Shown here: one piece after another, positions 1 through 9,993 of the stretch
Position numbering within the stretch: position 1 is the first letter of the stretch
Layout: every line of letters starts with the position of its first letter
Notes under the pieces: generated by a model
Database searches by the model: none
Told to the model about the DNA's origin: nothing
The model's input: only the letters and a program-made list of their open reading frames with translations
Origin: Mycobacterium sp. 050128
GTDB taxonomy: Bacteria > Actinomycetota > Actinomycetes > Mycobacteriales > Mycobacteriaceae
Direction of reading: 5' to 3'
NCBI RefSeq assembly: GCF_036409155.1
Contig: NZ_JAZGLW010000004.1
Span: 62,001 to 126,000 of the forward strand
DNA: 64,000 nucleotides
Made by a program: the position numbers and the translations under genes

Positions 1-16
1 GACCGATGCGATATGA
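1..16 (+). CDS. 3' end of probable glnB (PII protein), partial
   Basis: Only the last four codons (Thr-Asp-Ala-Ile) and a TGA stop lie in the window. The assignment is inferred from position: in mycobacteria glnB directly precedes glnD, and PII proteins end in a similar short Gly-x-Asp-Ala-aliphatic tail. If correct, the uridylylation target (PII) and its modifying enzyme (GlnD) are adjacent, about 45 bases apart. Too little sequence is present to be sure. Confidence 0.35.
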
Positions 17-61
17 CGCTAGCCGCAAGCTGAGGTTCCAGCCCGGGCGGGCCGGGAGGTT

Positions 62-2548
62 ATGAAACCGACCGAGCCCGACCGGGAATCTGGAGCGAAC
101 GCCGCGCAGACAGAAATCGCTTCTAATACAAGCGATTTGGCCGCTGCGCGGCGTACGCTGCTGTCTGAGGGCAGCACCCTGCACGCGGCCGAGCTGCGGC
201 ACGCCTGGCTGGAATTGCATGAGTCGTGGCTGGCGGCCAAGTCCGCCGAACTCGGGATCACCGATGCCAGTGGCTTTGCGCTCGTCGGCGTCGGCGGCCT
301 GGGCCGGCGCGAACTGCTTCCTTACTCCGATCTCGACTTGATGCTGTTGCACGACAACGTGTCTGACGATGTGCTGCAGCGGGTCGCCGACGGGCTGTGG
401 TATCCGTTGTGGGACGCCAACGTTCGGCTCGACCACAGCGTGCGCACGGTATCCGGAACACTCGGCGTCGCCAACGGCGACATGATTGCCGCCCTGGGCC
501 TATTGGACGCTCGCCACATCGCCGGCGATCCCGCGTTGTCCGACGAGTTGATCGCCGGTGCAAGAAAGCAGTGGCGCACCGCAATTCGCTCTCGGATGGA
601 CGAGCTGGTCGAGATGACCAACGCTCGCTGGTTGCGCTGTGGCCGGATCGCGCAACGCGCCGAGCCCGATCTGAAATCGGGCCGCGGCGGCCTGCGCGAT
701 GTCCAATTGCTCGACGCGCTGGGCGTCGCCCAGCTGATCGACCGCCGCGGCATGAACCGCCCGGAGATCCCGGGCGGTTCACTCGACGACGCGTATCTGA
801 CGCTGCTCGACGTGCGCACCGAACTGCATCGGGTGTCGGGCCGCGGACGCGACCAGCTACTGGCTCAGTTCGCCGATGAGATCAGCGCCGCCCTCTACAT
901 GGGCGATCGATTTAGCTTGGCGCGCGTGCTTTCCGACGCTGGTCGCACGATCGCGTACCACGCCGAAACCGGACTGCGTACCGCGCAGAACGCGCTGCCG
1001 CGACGCGGCATCACTGCCTTGGTCCGACGCCCGAAGCGGCGACCGCTGGACGAGGGCGTGGTCGAGTATGACGGCGAAATCGTGCTGGCCCGCGAGGCGC
1101 AACCCCAAACCGATGCCGGACTGGTGCTCCGGGTGGCTGCCGCGTCGGCCGACACGGGCCTGCCCATCGGGGCAGCGACGCTGAGCCGGCTGGCCGCCAG
1201 CGTCCCCGACTTGCCGACACCGTGGCCGCGGGAGGCGCTGGACGACCTGCTGGTGGTGCTGTTGGCCGGCCCCACGATGCTCGCCACGATCGAGGCGCTG
1301 GACCGTACCGGCTTGTGGAGCAGGCTCTTTCCCGAATGGGACGCGGTGCGCGACCTTCCGCCCCGCGATGTCTCGCATGTGTGGACGGTGGACCGCCACA
1401 TCGCCGAGACCGCCGTCAATGCGGCGCCGCTGAGCACTCGCGTCGCACGATCGGACCTGCTTGCGCTCGGCGCGCTGCTGCACGACATCGGCAAGGGCCG
1501 TGGCGTCGACCACTGCGTGTTCGGGGCGGATTTGGTGCCGCCCATCGGCGAGCGGCTGGGGCTGGAGCCCCGGGACATCGAGACACTGGCGGGCATGGTC
1601 CGCCACCATCTGCTGCTGCCCATCACGGCCACCCGAAGCGACCTCAACGACCCGAAAACCATTGCGTCCGTGACGGAGGCGTTGGGCGGGGATCTGCAAC
1701 TGCTCGAGCTGCTGCACGCGCTCGCCGAGGCCGACTCGAAGGCCACCGGGCCGGGGGTGTGGAGCGACTGGAAAGCCTCGCTCGTGGAGGACCTGGTGCG
1801 CCGCTGCCGGTTGGTGATGGTGGGTGAGTCGCTGCCGAAAGCCGAACCGACCGCGCCACACTATCTTTCGCTGGCCGCCAGCCACGGGGTACACGTCGAG
1901 ATCAATCCGGGGCAGTCCGAACGCCTCCACGCGGTGATGGTCGCACCGGACACGCGGGGACTGGTGTCGAAGGCCGCCGCAGTGCTGGCACTGAATTCAC
2001 TGCGGATCCATTCCGCGACGGTCAATACTCACGACGGCGTCGCGATCGCCGAGTTCGTGGTGTCACCGCTGTTCGGTTCGCCGCCCGAAGCGGGCCTGCT
2101 GCGTCAGCAGTTCGTCGGCGCGCTGGGCGGTGACGTCGATGTCCTTGGCGCGCTGGAAAAGCGCGACACCGATGCCGCCAACTCGGCGATGGCCCGGGCC
2201 GGGGAGATTCAGGCGGGGGCGCCGCTGACCCGGTCCACCGCTCCGCCCCGCATCCTGTGGCTCGACGCCGCCACGGCCGAGCACCTTGTCGTCGAGGTGC
2301 GCGCCATGGACCGGCTCGGGCTACTCGCGTTGCTGGCGCAGGCACTCGAGCGGGCGGGAGCAGATATCGCCTGGGCGAAGGTCAATACGTTCGGATCGAC
2401 GGCCGCCGACGTGTTCTGTGTGACCATGCCGCGTGACGCTGCGGACGGCGAACAGAGCACGGCTGCCTGCGCCGAAGTGGAGAAGCAATTGCTTGCGGTG
2501 CTGGGCGCCTCCGCGGACGCGGTGGTCGACGAGCCCGTCGCCGACTGA
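62..2548 (+). CDS. glnD: [Protein-PII] uridylyltransferase/adenylyltransferase GlnD
   Basis: Bifunctional nitrogen-status sensor that nucleotidylates PII when glutamine is low and removes the group when it is high. The 828-residue product has all expected parts. The nucleotidyltransferase signature [16 protein letters not shown] lies near residues 78-93, with metal-binding Asp90 and Asp92. An HD-type hydrolase domain follows, with HVWTVDRH near 438 and LHDIGKG near 474. Two C-terminal ACT domains start near 620 and 743. The ATG at 62 is preceded by a good ribosome site (GGGAGG), and length fits the family. It lies just after a probable glnB tail, so it is probably the distal gene of an amt-glnB-glnD operon whose first genes are off the left edge. 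Confidence 0.96.
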   Translation: MKPTEPDRESGANAAQTEIASNTSDLAAARRTLLSEGSTLHAAELRHAWLELHESWLAAKSAELGITDASGFALVGVGGLGRRELLPYSDLDLMLLHDNVSDDVLQRVADGLWYPLWDANVRLDHSVRTVSGTLGVANGDMIAALGLLDARHIAGDPALSDELIAGARKQWRTAIRSRMDELVEMTNARWLRCGRIAQRAEPDLKSGRGGLRDVQLLDALGVAQLIDRRGMNRPEIPGGSLDDAYLTLLDVRTELHRVSGRGRDQLLAQFADEISAALYMGDRFSLARVLSDAGRTIAYHAETGLRTAQNALPRRGITALVRRPKRRPLDEGVVEYDGEIVLAREAQPQTDAGLVLRVAAASADTGLPIGAATLSRLAASVPDLPTPWPREALDDLLVVLLAGPTMLATIEALDRTGLWSRLFPEWDAVRDLPPRDVSHVWTVDRHIAETAVNAAPLSTRVARSDLLALGALLHDIGKGRGVDHCVFGADLVPPIGERLGLEPRDIETLAGMVRHHLLLPITATRSDLNDPKTIASVTEALGGDLQLLELLHALAEADSKATGPGVWSDWKASLVEDLVRRCRLVMVGESLPKAEPTAPHYLSLAASHGVHVEINPGQSERLHAVMVAPDTRGLVSKAAAVLALNSLRIHSATVNTHDGVAIAEFVVSPLFGSPPEAGLLRQQFVGALGGDVDVLGALEKRDTDAANSAMARAGEIQAGAPLTRSTAPPRILWLDAATAEHLVVEVRAMDRLGLLALLAQALERAGADIAWAKVNTFGSTAADVFCVTMPRDAADGEQSTAACAEVEKQLLAVLGASADAVVDEPVAD

Positions 2549-2549
2549 A

Positions 2550-4292
2550 CTACGCCAGCTCCGAATTCAGTTGGCGCAGAGCCACAATGCGGTCCTTGAG
2601 CTGATCGCGGGTCGCTGCGGCGATCGGCGGCCCGCCGCAGCGACGGCGCAGTTCGTTGTGGATCCAGCCGTGCGGCTTGCCGGTGCGGTGATGGGCAGCC
2701 GACACCAGACTGTTGAGCTCGCGGCGCAGCTCGCGCAGCTGGCCGTGCATGGACCCCGGCCCCGCGGGTGCCGGTGCGGGTTGCCCGGCCTGCTTTTGCA
2801 GGTGGGCCCGTTTCTGCAGCTGCTCGTCCTGGCGGCGATGCAGCAGCGCCCGCATCTGGGTGGCGTCGAGCAACCCCGGGATGCCCAGGTAGTCGGCCTC
2901 CTCGTCGCTTCCCGCCGCGGCGGCGGTGCCGAACGAGGACCCGTCGAAGATGACCTGATCCAATTCGGCATCGGCGCCCAGCGACGTGAAACCCTTTTCC
3001 AGGTCCGTCTTTTCGTTCTGCTCCCGGACGGCGGGATCGGCGAGCAGGGGATCGTCGAGCGACTCGCGGTGCGGTTCGCCAAGCACGTGATTGCGCTCGG
3101 CTTCCAACTCGCTGGCCAGCATCAGCAGGTTGGGCACCGACGGCACGAAGATGCTCGCGGTCTCGCCCGGGCGCCGCGACCGCACGAAGCGCCCGATGGC
3201 CTGGGCGAAGAACAGCGGCGTCGAGGCGCTGGTGGCGTAGATCCCGACCGACAGCCGGGGAACGTCGACACCTTCGGAGACCATCCGCACCGCGACCAGC
3301 CAGCGTGTGGTGCTCTCGGCGAATTCGGTGATCCGCTCCGAGGATCCGGGGTCGTCGGAGAGCACCAGCGTCGGCGTTTCGCCGGTCAGCTTCGTCAGCA
3401 GGGTGGCATAGGCGCGGGCCGCGGTCTGGTCCGAGGCGATGATCATGCCGCCGGCGTCGGGCACATGGGTGCGCAGCTGACGCAGGCGCAGATCGGCGGC
3501 GGTGATCACCGCGGGCATCCATTCGCCGGCGGGATCCAGTGCGGTGCGCCACGCCCGCGCGGTCTGCTCGGCCGACAGCGGCTCACCGAGGCGCGCCTCG
3601 TGCTCTTCGCCGGCGCTGTCGCGCCAGCGCGCCTGCCCGGAGTAGGCGAGGAACACCACCGGGCGCACCACCCCGTCGGCGAGCGCTTCGGCATAACCGT
3701 AGGTGTGATCGGCCTGCGAACGGCGTATCCCGTCGGCGCCGGATTCGTAGGTGACGAACGGGATGGGGCTGTCGTCGCTGCGAAACGGGGTGCCCGTCAA
3801 GGCAAGTCGGCGCGTCGCGTCGTCGAACGCTTCACGGATGGCATCGCCCCAGGTCTTTGCGTCACCGCCATGGTGGATCTCGTCGAAGACGACCAGCGTC
3901 TTGCGCTGCTCGGTGCGCACCCGGTGCAGCGTCGGATGCGACGCGACCTGGGCGTAGGTGACCATCACGCCGTGATACTCCGGCGAGGTCTGCGGACTGG
4001 TGTTGGAGAATCGCGGGTCCAGGAAGATGCCGTACCGCAGCGCGGCCTGCGCCCACTGCACCTTGAGGTGCTCGGTGGGCACCACGACGGTGATCTGCTC
4101 GACGGCACGACTGCTCAGCAGTTCGGAGATCACCCGCAGTGCGAACGTCGTCTTTCCGGATCCGGGAGTAGCCACGGCCAGGAAGTCGCGCGGCGAGTCG
4201 GCCACGTACTTCACCAGCGCGCGGCGCTGCCAGCCTCGCAGCGGTCGCGTGTCGATTCCAACGCTCGCGTCCGCGGCGCTGACCGGCTGCAT
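2550..4292 (-). CDS. SF2 DEAD/DEAH-box helicase (Rv2917-like)
   Basis: Superfamily 2 helicase of about 580 residues. With the chosen start, Walker A (ATPGSGKTT) is near residues 41-49, DEIHH (motif II) near 137-141, TGTP (motif III-like) near 166, and QAIGRFVR (motif VI) in the second RecA domain. The C-terminal third is a charged extension of no recognised domain. The ATG at 4292 was preferred to a GTG at 4325 because a strong Shine-Dalgarno (complement of 4301-4309) sits 8 bases before it. It converges on glnD with one base between stops. The substrate is unknown; similar proteins are annotated as DNA or RNA helicases. Confidence 0.9.
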   Translation of the reverse strand: MQPVSAADASVGIDTRPLRGWQRRALVKYVADSPRDFLAVATPGSGKTTFALRVISELLSSRAVEQITVVVPTEHLKVQWAQAALRYGIFLDPRFSNTSPQTSPEYHGVMVTYAQVASHPTLHRVRTEQRKTLVVFDEIHHGGDAKTWGDAIREAFDDATRRLALTGTPFRSDDSPIPFVTYESGADGIRRSQADHTYGYAEALADGVVRPVVFLAYSGQARWRDSAGEEHEARLGEPLSAEQTARAWRTALDPAGEWMPAVITAADLRLRQLRTHVPDAGGMIIASDQTAARAYATLLTKLTGETPTLVLSDDPGSSERITEFAESTTRWLVAVRMVSEGVDVPRLSVGIYATSASTPLFFAQAIGRFVRSRRPGETASIFVPSVPNLLMLASELEAERNHVLGEPHRESLDDPLLADPAVREQNEKTDLEKGFTSLGADAELDQVIFDGSSFGTAAAAGSDEEADYLGIPGLLDATQMRALLHRRQDEQLQKRAHLQKQAGQPAPAPAGPGSMHGQLRELRRELNSLVSAAHHRTGKPHGWIHNELRRRCGGPPIAAATRDQLKDRIVALRQLNSELA

Positions 4293-4443
4293 CGACACGA
4301 CTCCCCTCCGCCGCGCCGTTTCCACGTCGCGCGCTCTAGTCTTAGGCCCCGGCCCGCGATGCTAACCGGTGTGAAGGCGGGTGTGAAATGTAGCATGGCA
4401 ACGCTTTTCGGCGTTGGAACGACTCGAAAGAGACGAAGTGAGG

Positions 4444-5250
4444 TTATCCCGAAAGCCGTGAAGGGCTGGCTAAATCGCGGGTCTGCAGCCATGAATTTAT
4501 CCGCGCGGCGACGTCGGCCCAGCCCGGTTCCAGCATCATGTTGTGGCCCATCGCGAAGAACTCCGGCTCGGTCGCGTACGCGCGCGCCGTGGCGCGCACC
4601 TCGTCGACGCTGACGAATCCGTCGTACAGCGCGCCGAGGACCAGGATCGGCGTGTTCACCCGCCGCGTCCTGACGCGGCGGACCAAGGGATCGGTCATGG
4701 CGGCGCGAACACTTTCGGCTCCGGCGCGTTGCCGACAGGATTCGACGATGGCCTCCGGCGTGTCGGCGCAGAAGAGGTACTCGCGGGTCAGCTCCGGGGT
4801 GGCTAGAAATTTCAGCAGCGTCGGGTCGCTCCAGGCTTCCAGGGTCATCGACGGCCGGCGCCGCCACACCCGTATCGCCAAGCTCAGCACACCCGTCGGC
4901 GGCACCGAACCCAGCAGCACCGCGGCCGGGGCGCTGTGCACTTCGAGGTAGCGCTGGATCACGAAACCGCCCAGGGAATGGCCGATCAGCACCGGCCGGC
5001 CACCGAGGTCGTCGGCCACCGACCGGAGATCATCCAGGTAGTCGGCGATCGAAACCTTGGGCAAGGGCTTGGCTGTGGGGCTGGTGCCGTGCCCGCGCAA
5101 GCTGATCGATACCGCGCGATAGCCCGCGTCGGCGAAGTAGTCCAGGAAGTGATCGTCCCAGCACCACGCGCCATGCCAGCCGCCGTGTACGAAGAGCAAC
5201 GGCACCGGATGGTCCTGGCTGCACGATCCCTTGTCGATCACCTCGAGCAT
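4444..5250 (-). CDS. Alpha/beta hydrolase
   Basis: A 268-residue alpha/beta-hydrolase fold protein with an apparently complete catalytic triad: Ser92 in GHSLGG, Asp210 in LYDGF and His236 in GHNMM. An oxyanion-hole HGG motif lies near residues 22-24. No signal peptide is seen, so it is probably cytoplasmic. Substrate cannot be told from sequence; close family members are generic esterases or lipases. The reading frame stays open to 5352, but that extension is low-complexity, and ATG 5250 gives the usual family start just before the first strand. It lies between the helicase and ffh, which I recall as direct neighbours in M. tuberculosis, so it may be an insertion here. Confidence 0.85.
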   Translation of the reverse strand: MLEVIDKGSCSQDHPVPLLFVHGGWHGAWCWDDHFLDYFADAGYRAVSISLRGHGTSPTAKPLPKVSIADYLDDLRSVADDLGGRPVLIGHSLGGFVIQRYLEVHSAPAAVLLGSVPPTGVLSLAIRVWRRRPSMTLEAWSDPTLLKFLATPELTREYLFCADTPEAIVESCRQRAGAESVRAAMTDPLVRRVRTRRVNTPILVLGALYDGFVSVDEVRATARAYATEPEFFAMGHNMMLEPGWADVAARINSWLQTRDLASPSRLSG

Positions 5251-5413
5251 GAGCTGACATTTGCCGTTGACGACGGCCCCGTCAAGCGTCCCGGCCGCCG
5301 AGTGTGCGGCAGGCTTCACCCTCGGCCCGCGCGGGTGCGGCCGCCCTCGCACTCGCCGAGGTCCGCGATGTTGTCAGCGGCGAGCGCCGGAACGCCGGCC
5401 ATCCGGGCTCCAG

Positions 5414-5428
5414 TAGCCTGATGGGGTG
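5414..5428 (+). promoter_or_regulatory. Probable leaderless promoter -10 of ffh
   Basis: TAGCCT at 5414-5419 matches TANNNT and ends 6 bases before the GTG start of ffh. No Shine-Dalgarno sequence is visible. This spacing would put the transcription start on the start codon. Confidence 0.5.
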
Positions 5429-7003
5429 TTTGAATCGCTCTCCGACCGGTTGACCGGTGCCTTAGCAGGGTTGCGCGGCAAAGGTCGACTGACCGACGCC
5501 GACATCGATGCCACCACCCGCGAAATCCGTCTCGCGCTGCTGGAAGCCGACGTCTCACTTCCCGTCGTGCGGGCCTTCGTCGCCCGGATCAAGGAGCGCG
5601 CCCGGGGTGCCGAGGTATCCGGTGCCCTCAACCCGGCGCAGCAGGTCGTCAAGATCGTCAACGAAGAACTGATCGGCATCCTCGGCGGCGAGACCCGGCA
5701 ACTGGCGTTCGCGAAGACACCGCCGACCGTGGTGATGCTCGCCGGCCTGCAGGGTTCCGGTAAGACCACGCTGGCCGGGAAACTGGCCGCCTGGTTGCGC
5801 GGCCAGGGGCACACGCCGCTGTTGGTGGCCTGCGACCTGCAACGTCCCGCCGCGGTGAACCAGCTGCAGGTCGTCGGTCAGCGCGCCGGCGTCCCGGTGT
5901 TCGCGCCGCATCCCGGCGCTCCGCCTTCTGGCCCGGACGCCGGGCCTGCCGGTGACCCCGTCGCCGTCGCGTCGGCGGGGCTGGCCGAAGCCCGCGCCAA
6001 GCACCACGACGTCGTGATCGTGGACACCGCCGGCCGCCTGGGTATCGACGACGAGCTGATGAGCCAGGCCGCGGCGATCCGCGACGCCGTCGATCCCGAC
6101 GAAGTGATCTTCGTGCTCGACGCGATGATCGGTCAGGACGCGGTCACCACCGCCGAAGCGTTCCGCGAGGGTGTCGGCTTCACCGGCGTGGTGTTGACCA
6201 AGCTCGACGGTGACGCGCGCGGTGGTGCCGCGTTGTCGGTCCGCGAGGTCACCGGCGTCCCAATCCTTTTCGCGTCCACCGGCGAGAAGCTGGAAGACTT
6301 CGACGTCTTCCACCCGGACCGGATGGCCAGCCGCATCCTCGGCATGGGCGACGTGCTCAGCCTGATCGAACAGGCCGAGCAGGTCTTCGACGCAGAGCAG
6401 GCCGAGGCCGCCGCGGCCAAGATCGGGTCCGGCGAGCTGACCCTCGAGGACTTCCTCGAACAGATGCTGGCGATCCGCAAGATGGGCCCGATCGGCAACC
6501 TGCTGGGCATGCTGCCCGGCGCCGGGCAGATGAAGGACGCGCTGGCCGAGGTCGACGACCGCCAGCTCGATCGGTTGCAGGCCATCATCCGTGGGATGAC
6601 GCCGCAGGAGCGCGCCGACCCCAAGATCATCAACGCGTCGCGGCGACTGCGCATCGCCAACGGTTCGGGCGTGTCGGTGTCCGAGGTCAACCAGCTGGTC
6701 GACCGCTTCTTCGAAGCCCGCAAGATGATGTCGTCCATGCTGGGTGGCATGGGTATCCCGGGGATGGGCCGCAAGTCCATCAACCGAAAAGGCAAGGGAG
6801 CCAAGGGCAAGAAGGGCAAGAAGGGGGGCCGCGGTCCGACGCCGCCCAAGGCCCGCAACCCGCTGGGCGCCGGCCTGCCCGGCATGCCGGGCATGCCCGC
6901 CGGATTCCCCGATCTGTCCCAGATGCCTGAGGGCCTCGACGAGCTGCCGCCCGCGCTGGCGGACTTCGATCTGTCCAAGCTGAAGTTCCCGGGCAAGAAG
7001 TAG
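5426..7003 (+). CDS. ffh: Signal recognition particle protein Ffh
   Basis: GTPase subunit of SRP, which binds 4.5S RNA and signal peptides and docks with FtsY to target membrane proteins co-translationally. The 525-residue product has the NG domain with G1 GLQGSGKTT (about 108-116), DTAGRL (G3) and TKLDGD (G4). A methionine-rich M domain (IRKMGPIGNLLGMLPG, then MMSSMLGGMGIPGMG) and a long Lys/Gly then Pro/Gly-rich tail typical of mycobacterial Ffh follow. The insert PHPGAPPSGPDAGPAGDP in the G domain is Gly/Pro-rich. Start is GTG with a TANNNT box six bases upstream. Confidence 0.97.
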   Translation: MFESLSDRLTGALAGLRGKGRLTDADIDATTREIRLALLEADVSLPVVRAFVARIKERARGAEVSGALNPAQQVVKIVNEELIGILGGETRQLAFAKTPPTVVMLAGLQGSGKTTLAGKLAAWLRGQGHTPLLVACDLQRPAAVNQLQVVGQRAGVPVFAPHPGAPPSGPDAGPAGDPVAVASAGLAEARAKHHDVVIVDTAGRLGIDDELMSQAAAIRDAVDPDEVIFVLDAMIGQDAVTTAEAFREGVGFTGVVLTKLDGDARGGAALSVREVTGVPILFASTGEKLEDFDVFHPDRMASRILGMGDVLSLIEQAEQVFDAEQAEAAAAKIGSGELTLEDFLEQMLAIRKMGPIGNLLGMLPGAGQMKDALAEVDDRQLDRLQAIIRGMTPQERADPKIINASRRLRIANGSGVSVSEVNQLVDRFFEARKMMSSMLGGMGIPGMGRKSINRKGKGAKGKKGKKGGRGPTPPKARNPLGAGLPGMPGMPAGFPDLSQMPEGLDELPPALADFDLSKLKFPGKK

Positions 7004-7010
7004 CCGCGCG

Positions 7011-8096
7011 GTGCGGATGCACGTGCGGGGTCGGGGCCTCCCCGACGAGGCCCCGGTCGAACTGTGGATCGTCGACGGTCGCATTAGCACCGAACGGGTC
7101 GCCGGGGCCGACACCGTCTTCGGGGCTACCGGAGGCGGTTGGATCCTGCCCGGGCTGGTGGACGCGCACTGTCACGTCGGGCTCGGCCACGACGGCGAGA
7201 TCCCCCTCGACGAAGCGATCGGACAGGCCGAGGCCGAGCGCGAGGTCGGCGCGTTGCTGCTGCGCGACTGCGGCTCGCCGACCGACACCCGCAGCCTCGA
7301 CGACCGCGACGACCTGCCGCGCATCATCCGGGCCGGACGGCACATCGCGCGGCCCAAGCGCTATCAGGCCGGCTTCTCGAAAGAACTCGAAGACGAATCG
7401 CAGCTGCCGGACGCGGTCGCGGTCGAAGCCCAGCGCGGGGACGGCTGGGTCAAGCTGGTCGGCGACTGGATCGACCGCGGTGTCGGCGATCTCGCGCCGC
7501 TGTGGTCCGACGACGTGCTCAAGGCGGCGATCGACACCGCGCACGCGCACGGTGCCCGCGTCACCGCCCACGTCTTCAGCGATGCGGCGATGCCGGGGCT
7601 GATCAAGGCCGGGATCGACTGCGTCGAACACGGCACCGGGCTCACCGACGAGACCATCGAGCTGATGCTCGAGCACGGAACCGTGCTGGTGCCCACCCTG
7701 ATCAATATTTTCGACAACTTCCCGGGCATCGCCGACGCCGCGAAGCGCTACCCGACCTACGCCGCGCACATGCGCGATCTGTATGCGCGCTGCCCCGAGC
7801 GGATCGCGGCGGCCGTGGATGCCGGCGTGCCCATCTATGCCGGAAGCGACGCCGGCACGATGATCGCGCACGGCCGGATCGTCGACGAGGTCGCGGCTCT
7901 CACGAAGGTCGGAATGAGTGCGACCAAGGCGTTGGGCGCCGCGTGCTGGGATGCCCGGCGCTGGTTGGGCCGTCCCGGCCTGGATCATGGGGCGTCCGCG
8001 GATCTGGTCTGCTACGCGCAAGACCCCCGCAACGGCCCCGGTGTTTTGGCCCAACCCGACCTGGTGATCCTGCGCGGCAACATCTTTCGGCCTTGA
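7011..8096 (+). CDS. Metal-dependent amidohydrolase (Rv2915c-like)
   Basis: A 361-residue amidohydrolase-superfamily enzyme. Metal ligands are visible in order: HxH in DAHCH near residues 52-56, TAHVF (His), CVEHGTG (His) and AGSDAG (Asp). The small N-terminal beta-sandwich strand before the barrel is short. The GTG start is 7 bases after the ffh stop, so the two are likely co-transcribed. The reaction is not known; relatives include imidazolonepropionase-like and prolidase-like hydrolases. It is soluble, with no signal peptide. Confidence 0.88.
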   Translation: MRMHVRGRGLPDEAPVELWIVDGRISTERVAGADTVFGATGGGWILPGLVDAHCHVGLGHDGEIPLDEAIGQAEAEREVGALLLRDCGSPTDTRSLDDRDDLPRIIRAGRHIARPKRYQAGFSKELEDESQLPDAVAVEAQRGDGWVKLVGDWIDRGVGDLAPLWSDDVLKAAIDTAHAHGARVTAHVFSDAAMPGLIKAGIDCVEHGTGLTDETIELMLEHGTVLVPTLINIFDNFPGIADAAKRYPTYAAHMRDLYARCPERIAAAVDAGVPIYAGSDAGTMIAHGRIVDEVAALTKVGMSATKALGAACWDARRWLGRPGLDHGASADLVCYAQDPRNGPGVLAQPDLVILRGNIFRP

Positions 8097-8149
8097 CGCA
8101 AGCCGTGTGCGGTCAGGCCGCCTGGTCAGCGGGGCGCCGCGGCGGCGGA

Positions 8150-8164
8150 TAGAATGACCCGATG
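8150..8164 (+). promoter_or_regulatory. Probable leaderless promoter -10 of pknI
   Basis: TAGAAT at 8150-8155 is a close match to the SigA -10 and lies 6 bases before the pknI ATG, with no ribosome-binding site between. This is the classical mycobacterial leaderless layout. Confidence 0.55.
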
Positions 8165-9892
8165 GCGTTGGCCAGCGGCGCGGTTTTTGCCGGTTACACC
8201 GTCGCTCGAAGGCTCGGATCCGGGGTGACTGGAGATGTCTACCTTGTTCAGGATCCTCGTTCGGCGCGCTGGCAGGCGCTGAAGGTTCTTTCCCCGGCGC
8301 TGTCGTCGGACCGCCAGTTCCGTCGGGATTTTCTGTCCGAGACCCCGGCGGTGTCGAGCCTGTACCACCAGCACATCGTGGAGGTGCACGACCGCGGCGA
8401 CTACGACGGACAGCTGTGGATCGCGATGGACTACGTGGAGGGCAGCAACGCCGCGCAGCTGCTCAAGGACCGATTCCCGGCGGTGTGGCCGGTCGGTGAA
8501 GTGCTGGCGATCATCACCGCGGTGGCCGACGCACTGGACTATGCGCAGGCGCGCGGGGTGCTGCACCGCGACGTCAAGCCGGCCAACATTCTGCTGACCA
8601 ACCCGGCCGACGGCGAGCAACGGATTCTGTTGTCGGACTTCGGAGTAGCCCGCCCACTGGGCGAGCACTCCGGCGTGGTCGGCTCGCATGTCCCGGTCGG
8701 CACGGTGGGCTACGCCGCGCCCGAGCAGTTGCTGGGCGCCGACGTCGATCGGCGAGCCGACCAGTACGCATTGGCGGCGACGGCATTTCACCTGTTGACG
8801 GGCGCGCCGCCGACCGAGTACCTCAGTCCGTCCGCCGCGCTGCGCGAGTTGCTGGAAGGTGCGCCGCGCAAACTCAGCGATCAGCGCCCGGAATTGGCGC
8901 AGCTGGACCGGGTGTTCACGCGGGCGCTCGCCAAACGGCCGGCCGACCGCTTTGCGAGTTGCCGAGAGTTCGCCGACGCGGCCAACGCACTGTTCGTGGC
9001 CCAGCGGGGAGATCGCAGTCCCGAGGCTGTTCTTGTCCTCGACTACCCGGCCTTCGGGTGGCCCGAAGGCCAGGTAGTCGAGGACACCGAGGGCACCGAA
9101 CCGGCGCGGGCGGCCGCATCCGATGCCGAGGCACCGGGCGCCCTGCCCACGCGGCGCCGGCCCCGCAAGATCGTGGTCGGCGCCGCCGCGATCCTGCTGC
9201 TGATCGGATTGTTCGCGTTCGGCATCATCACCGGGCGAAAGATGGAGTCGACCGCGGCACGCGCGGCGAGCGTCCCCTCCAGCGCGCCCGCCCCGGCCGC
9301 CGTTGCGCCGCCCACCACCGCGTCCGGCCCGCCCGCCGCGCTGGACGGCACCTATCGCCTCGACGCGCAGCGGTCCAAGGAGACCTTCGACTACACGCCG
9401 AGCCCGCAGCCGCCCGACGTCACGACCTGGTGGGCACTGCGTTCGTCGTGCACGCCGTCATACTGCTCGGCCGCCGCGGTACTGCTGGACAACAACGACC
9501 ACAGCCAGCCGGCCAACGCCGGCGGTCGTCCGGTCATCTTTCAGTTCACCGATGGTCAATGGCAGGCGCGGCCGGAAACCGTGCCGCTTGCCTGCCTGGG
9601 ACCGACCGGGATAGCCAAGTCGCAGACCACGGTGCAGACGCTGGCGTTGCGGCCCAACCTGCAGGGGGATCTCGTCGGCGAAATGGATCTCGTCGTGCAA
9701 ACCGACGAGTGTGGTCAGCGCGGATCGGTGGTCCGGGTTCCCGCGACACTGGCCCGCACCGCCGACACCCCGTCCGGCGTCTATGTGCCGGACCCCGTCT
9801 CGATCCCGGAACCCACCGGCCTGCTCACCCCCGCACCTGCGGTGCCCAGTGCCACGAAGCCGACCGCGGCGCCGGCGAAGCCGGGCAGCTGA
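8162..9892 (+). CDS. pknI: Serine/threonine protein kinase PknI
   Basis: Membrane-anchored Hanks-type kinase of 576 residues. The glycine loop is GSGVTGDVY (about 19-27), catalytic Lys41 lies in ALKVL, HRD loop Asp137 in LHRDVKPAN, and DFG in LSDFGVARP. The activation loop is short, with GTVGYAAPEQ. A single transmembrane segment near residues 336-358 (VVGAAAILLLIGLFAFGIITG) is followed by an extracytoplasmic domain of about 215 residues, after a Pro/Ala linker. Family members are linked to growth and division control. The linker between kinase and membrane is encoded by a long perfect-like hairpin (see repeat at 9035). Confidence 0.95.
   Translation: MALASGAVFAGYTVARRLGSGVTGDVYLVQDPRSARWQALKVLSPALSSDRQFRRDFLSETPAVSSLYHQHIVEVHDRGDYDGQLWIAMDYVEGSNAAQLLKDRFPAVWPVGEVLAIITAVADALDYAQARGVLHRDVKPANILLTNPADGEQRILLSDFGVARPLGEHSGVVGSHVPVGTVGYAAPEQLLGADVDRRADQYALAATAFHLLTGAPPTEYLSPSAALRELLEGAPRKLSDQRPELAQLDRVFTRALAKRPADRFASCREFADAANALFVAQRGDRSPEAVLVLDYPAFGWPEGQVVEDTEGTEPARAAASDAEAPGALPTRRRPRKIVVGAAAILLLIGLFAFGIITGRKMESTAARAASVPSSAPAPAAVAPPTTASGPPAALDGTYRLDAQRSKETFDYTPSPQPPDVTTWWALRSSCTPSYCSAAAVLLDNNDHSQPANAGGRPVIFQFTDGQWQARPETVPLACLGPTGIAKSQTTVQTLALRPNLQGDLVGEMDLVVQTDECGQRGSVVRVPATLARTADTPSGVYVPDPVSIPEPTGLLTPAPAVPSATKPTAAPAKPGS
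9035..9085. repeat. Long inverted repeat inside pknI
   Basis: Two 24-base arms (9035-9058 and 9062-9085) are reverse complements with one mismatch and a 3-base loop (TGG). They encode the juxtamembrane linker around VLDYPAFGWPEGQVVED. Such a strong stem inside a coding region is unusual and could affect translation, transcription or sequencing. Confidence 0.9.
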
Positions 9893-9951
9893 CGTAGGCA
9901 GCACGTGACCTGCGATTCCAGTGCGGCTTGGAAAAAGATTGCGAGTGCTCA

Positions 9952-9964
9952 CTATCTATGATAG
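9952..9964. promoter_or_regulatory. Palindrome upstream of the D-aminoacylase-like gene
   Basis: CTATC-TAT-GATAG, a perfect 5+3+5 palindrome 30 bases before the start codon at 9994. It could be an operator; a TetR-family gene is the next gene but one. It could also overlap a promoter. No consensus is known to me. Confidence 0.3.
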
Positions 9965-9993
9965 GTTCGCTCCAACATAACCGGGAGGCGACA

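Noticed and set aside
2433..4613. 726-residue plus-strand frame opposite the helicase
   Set aside because: The helicase motifs on the minus strand are complete; the frame is low-complexity.
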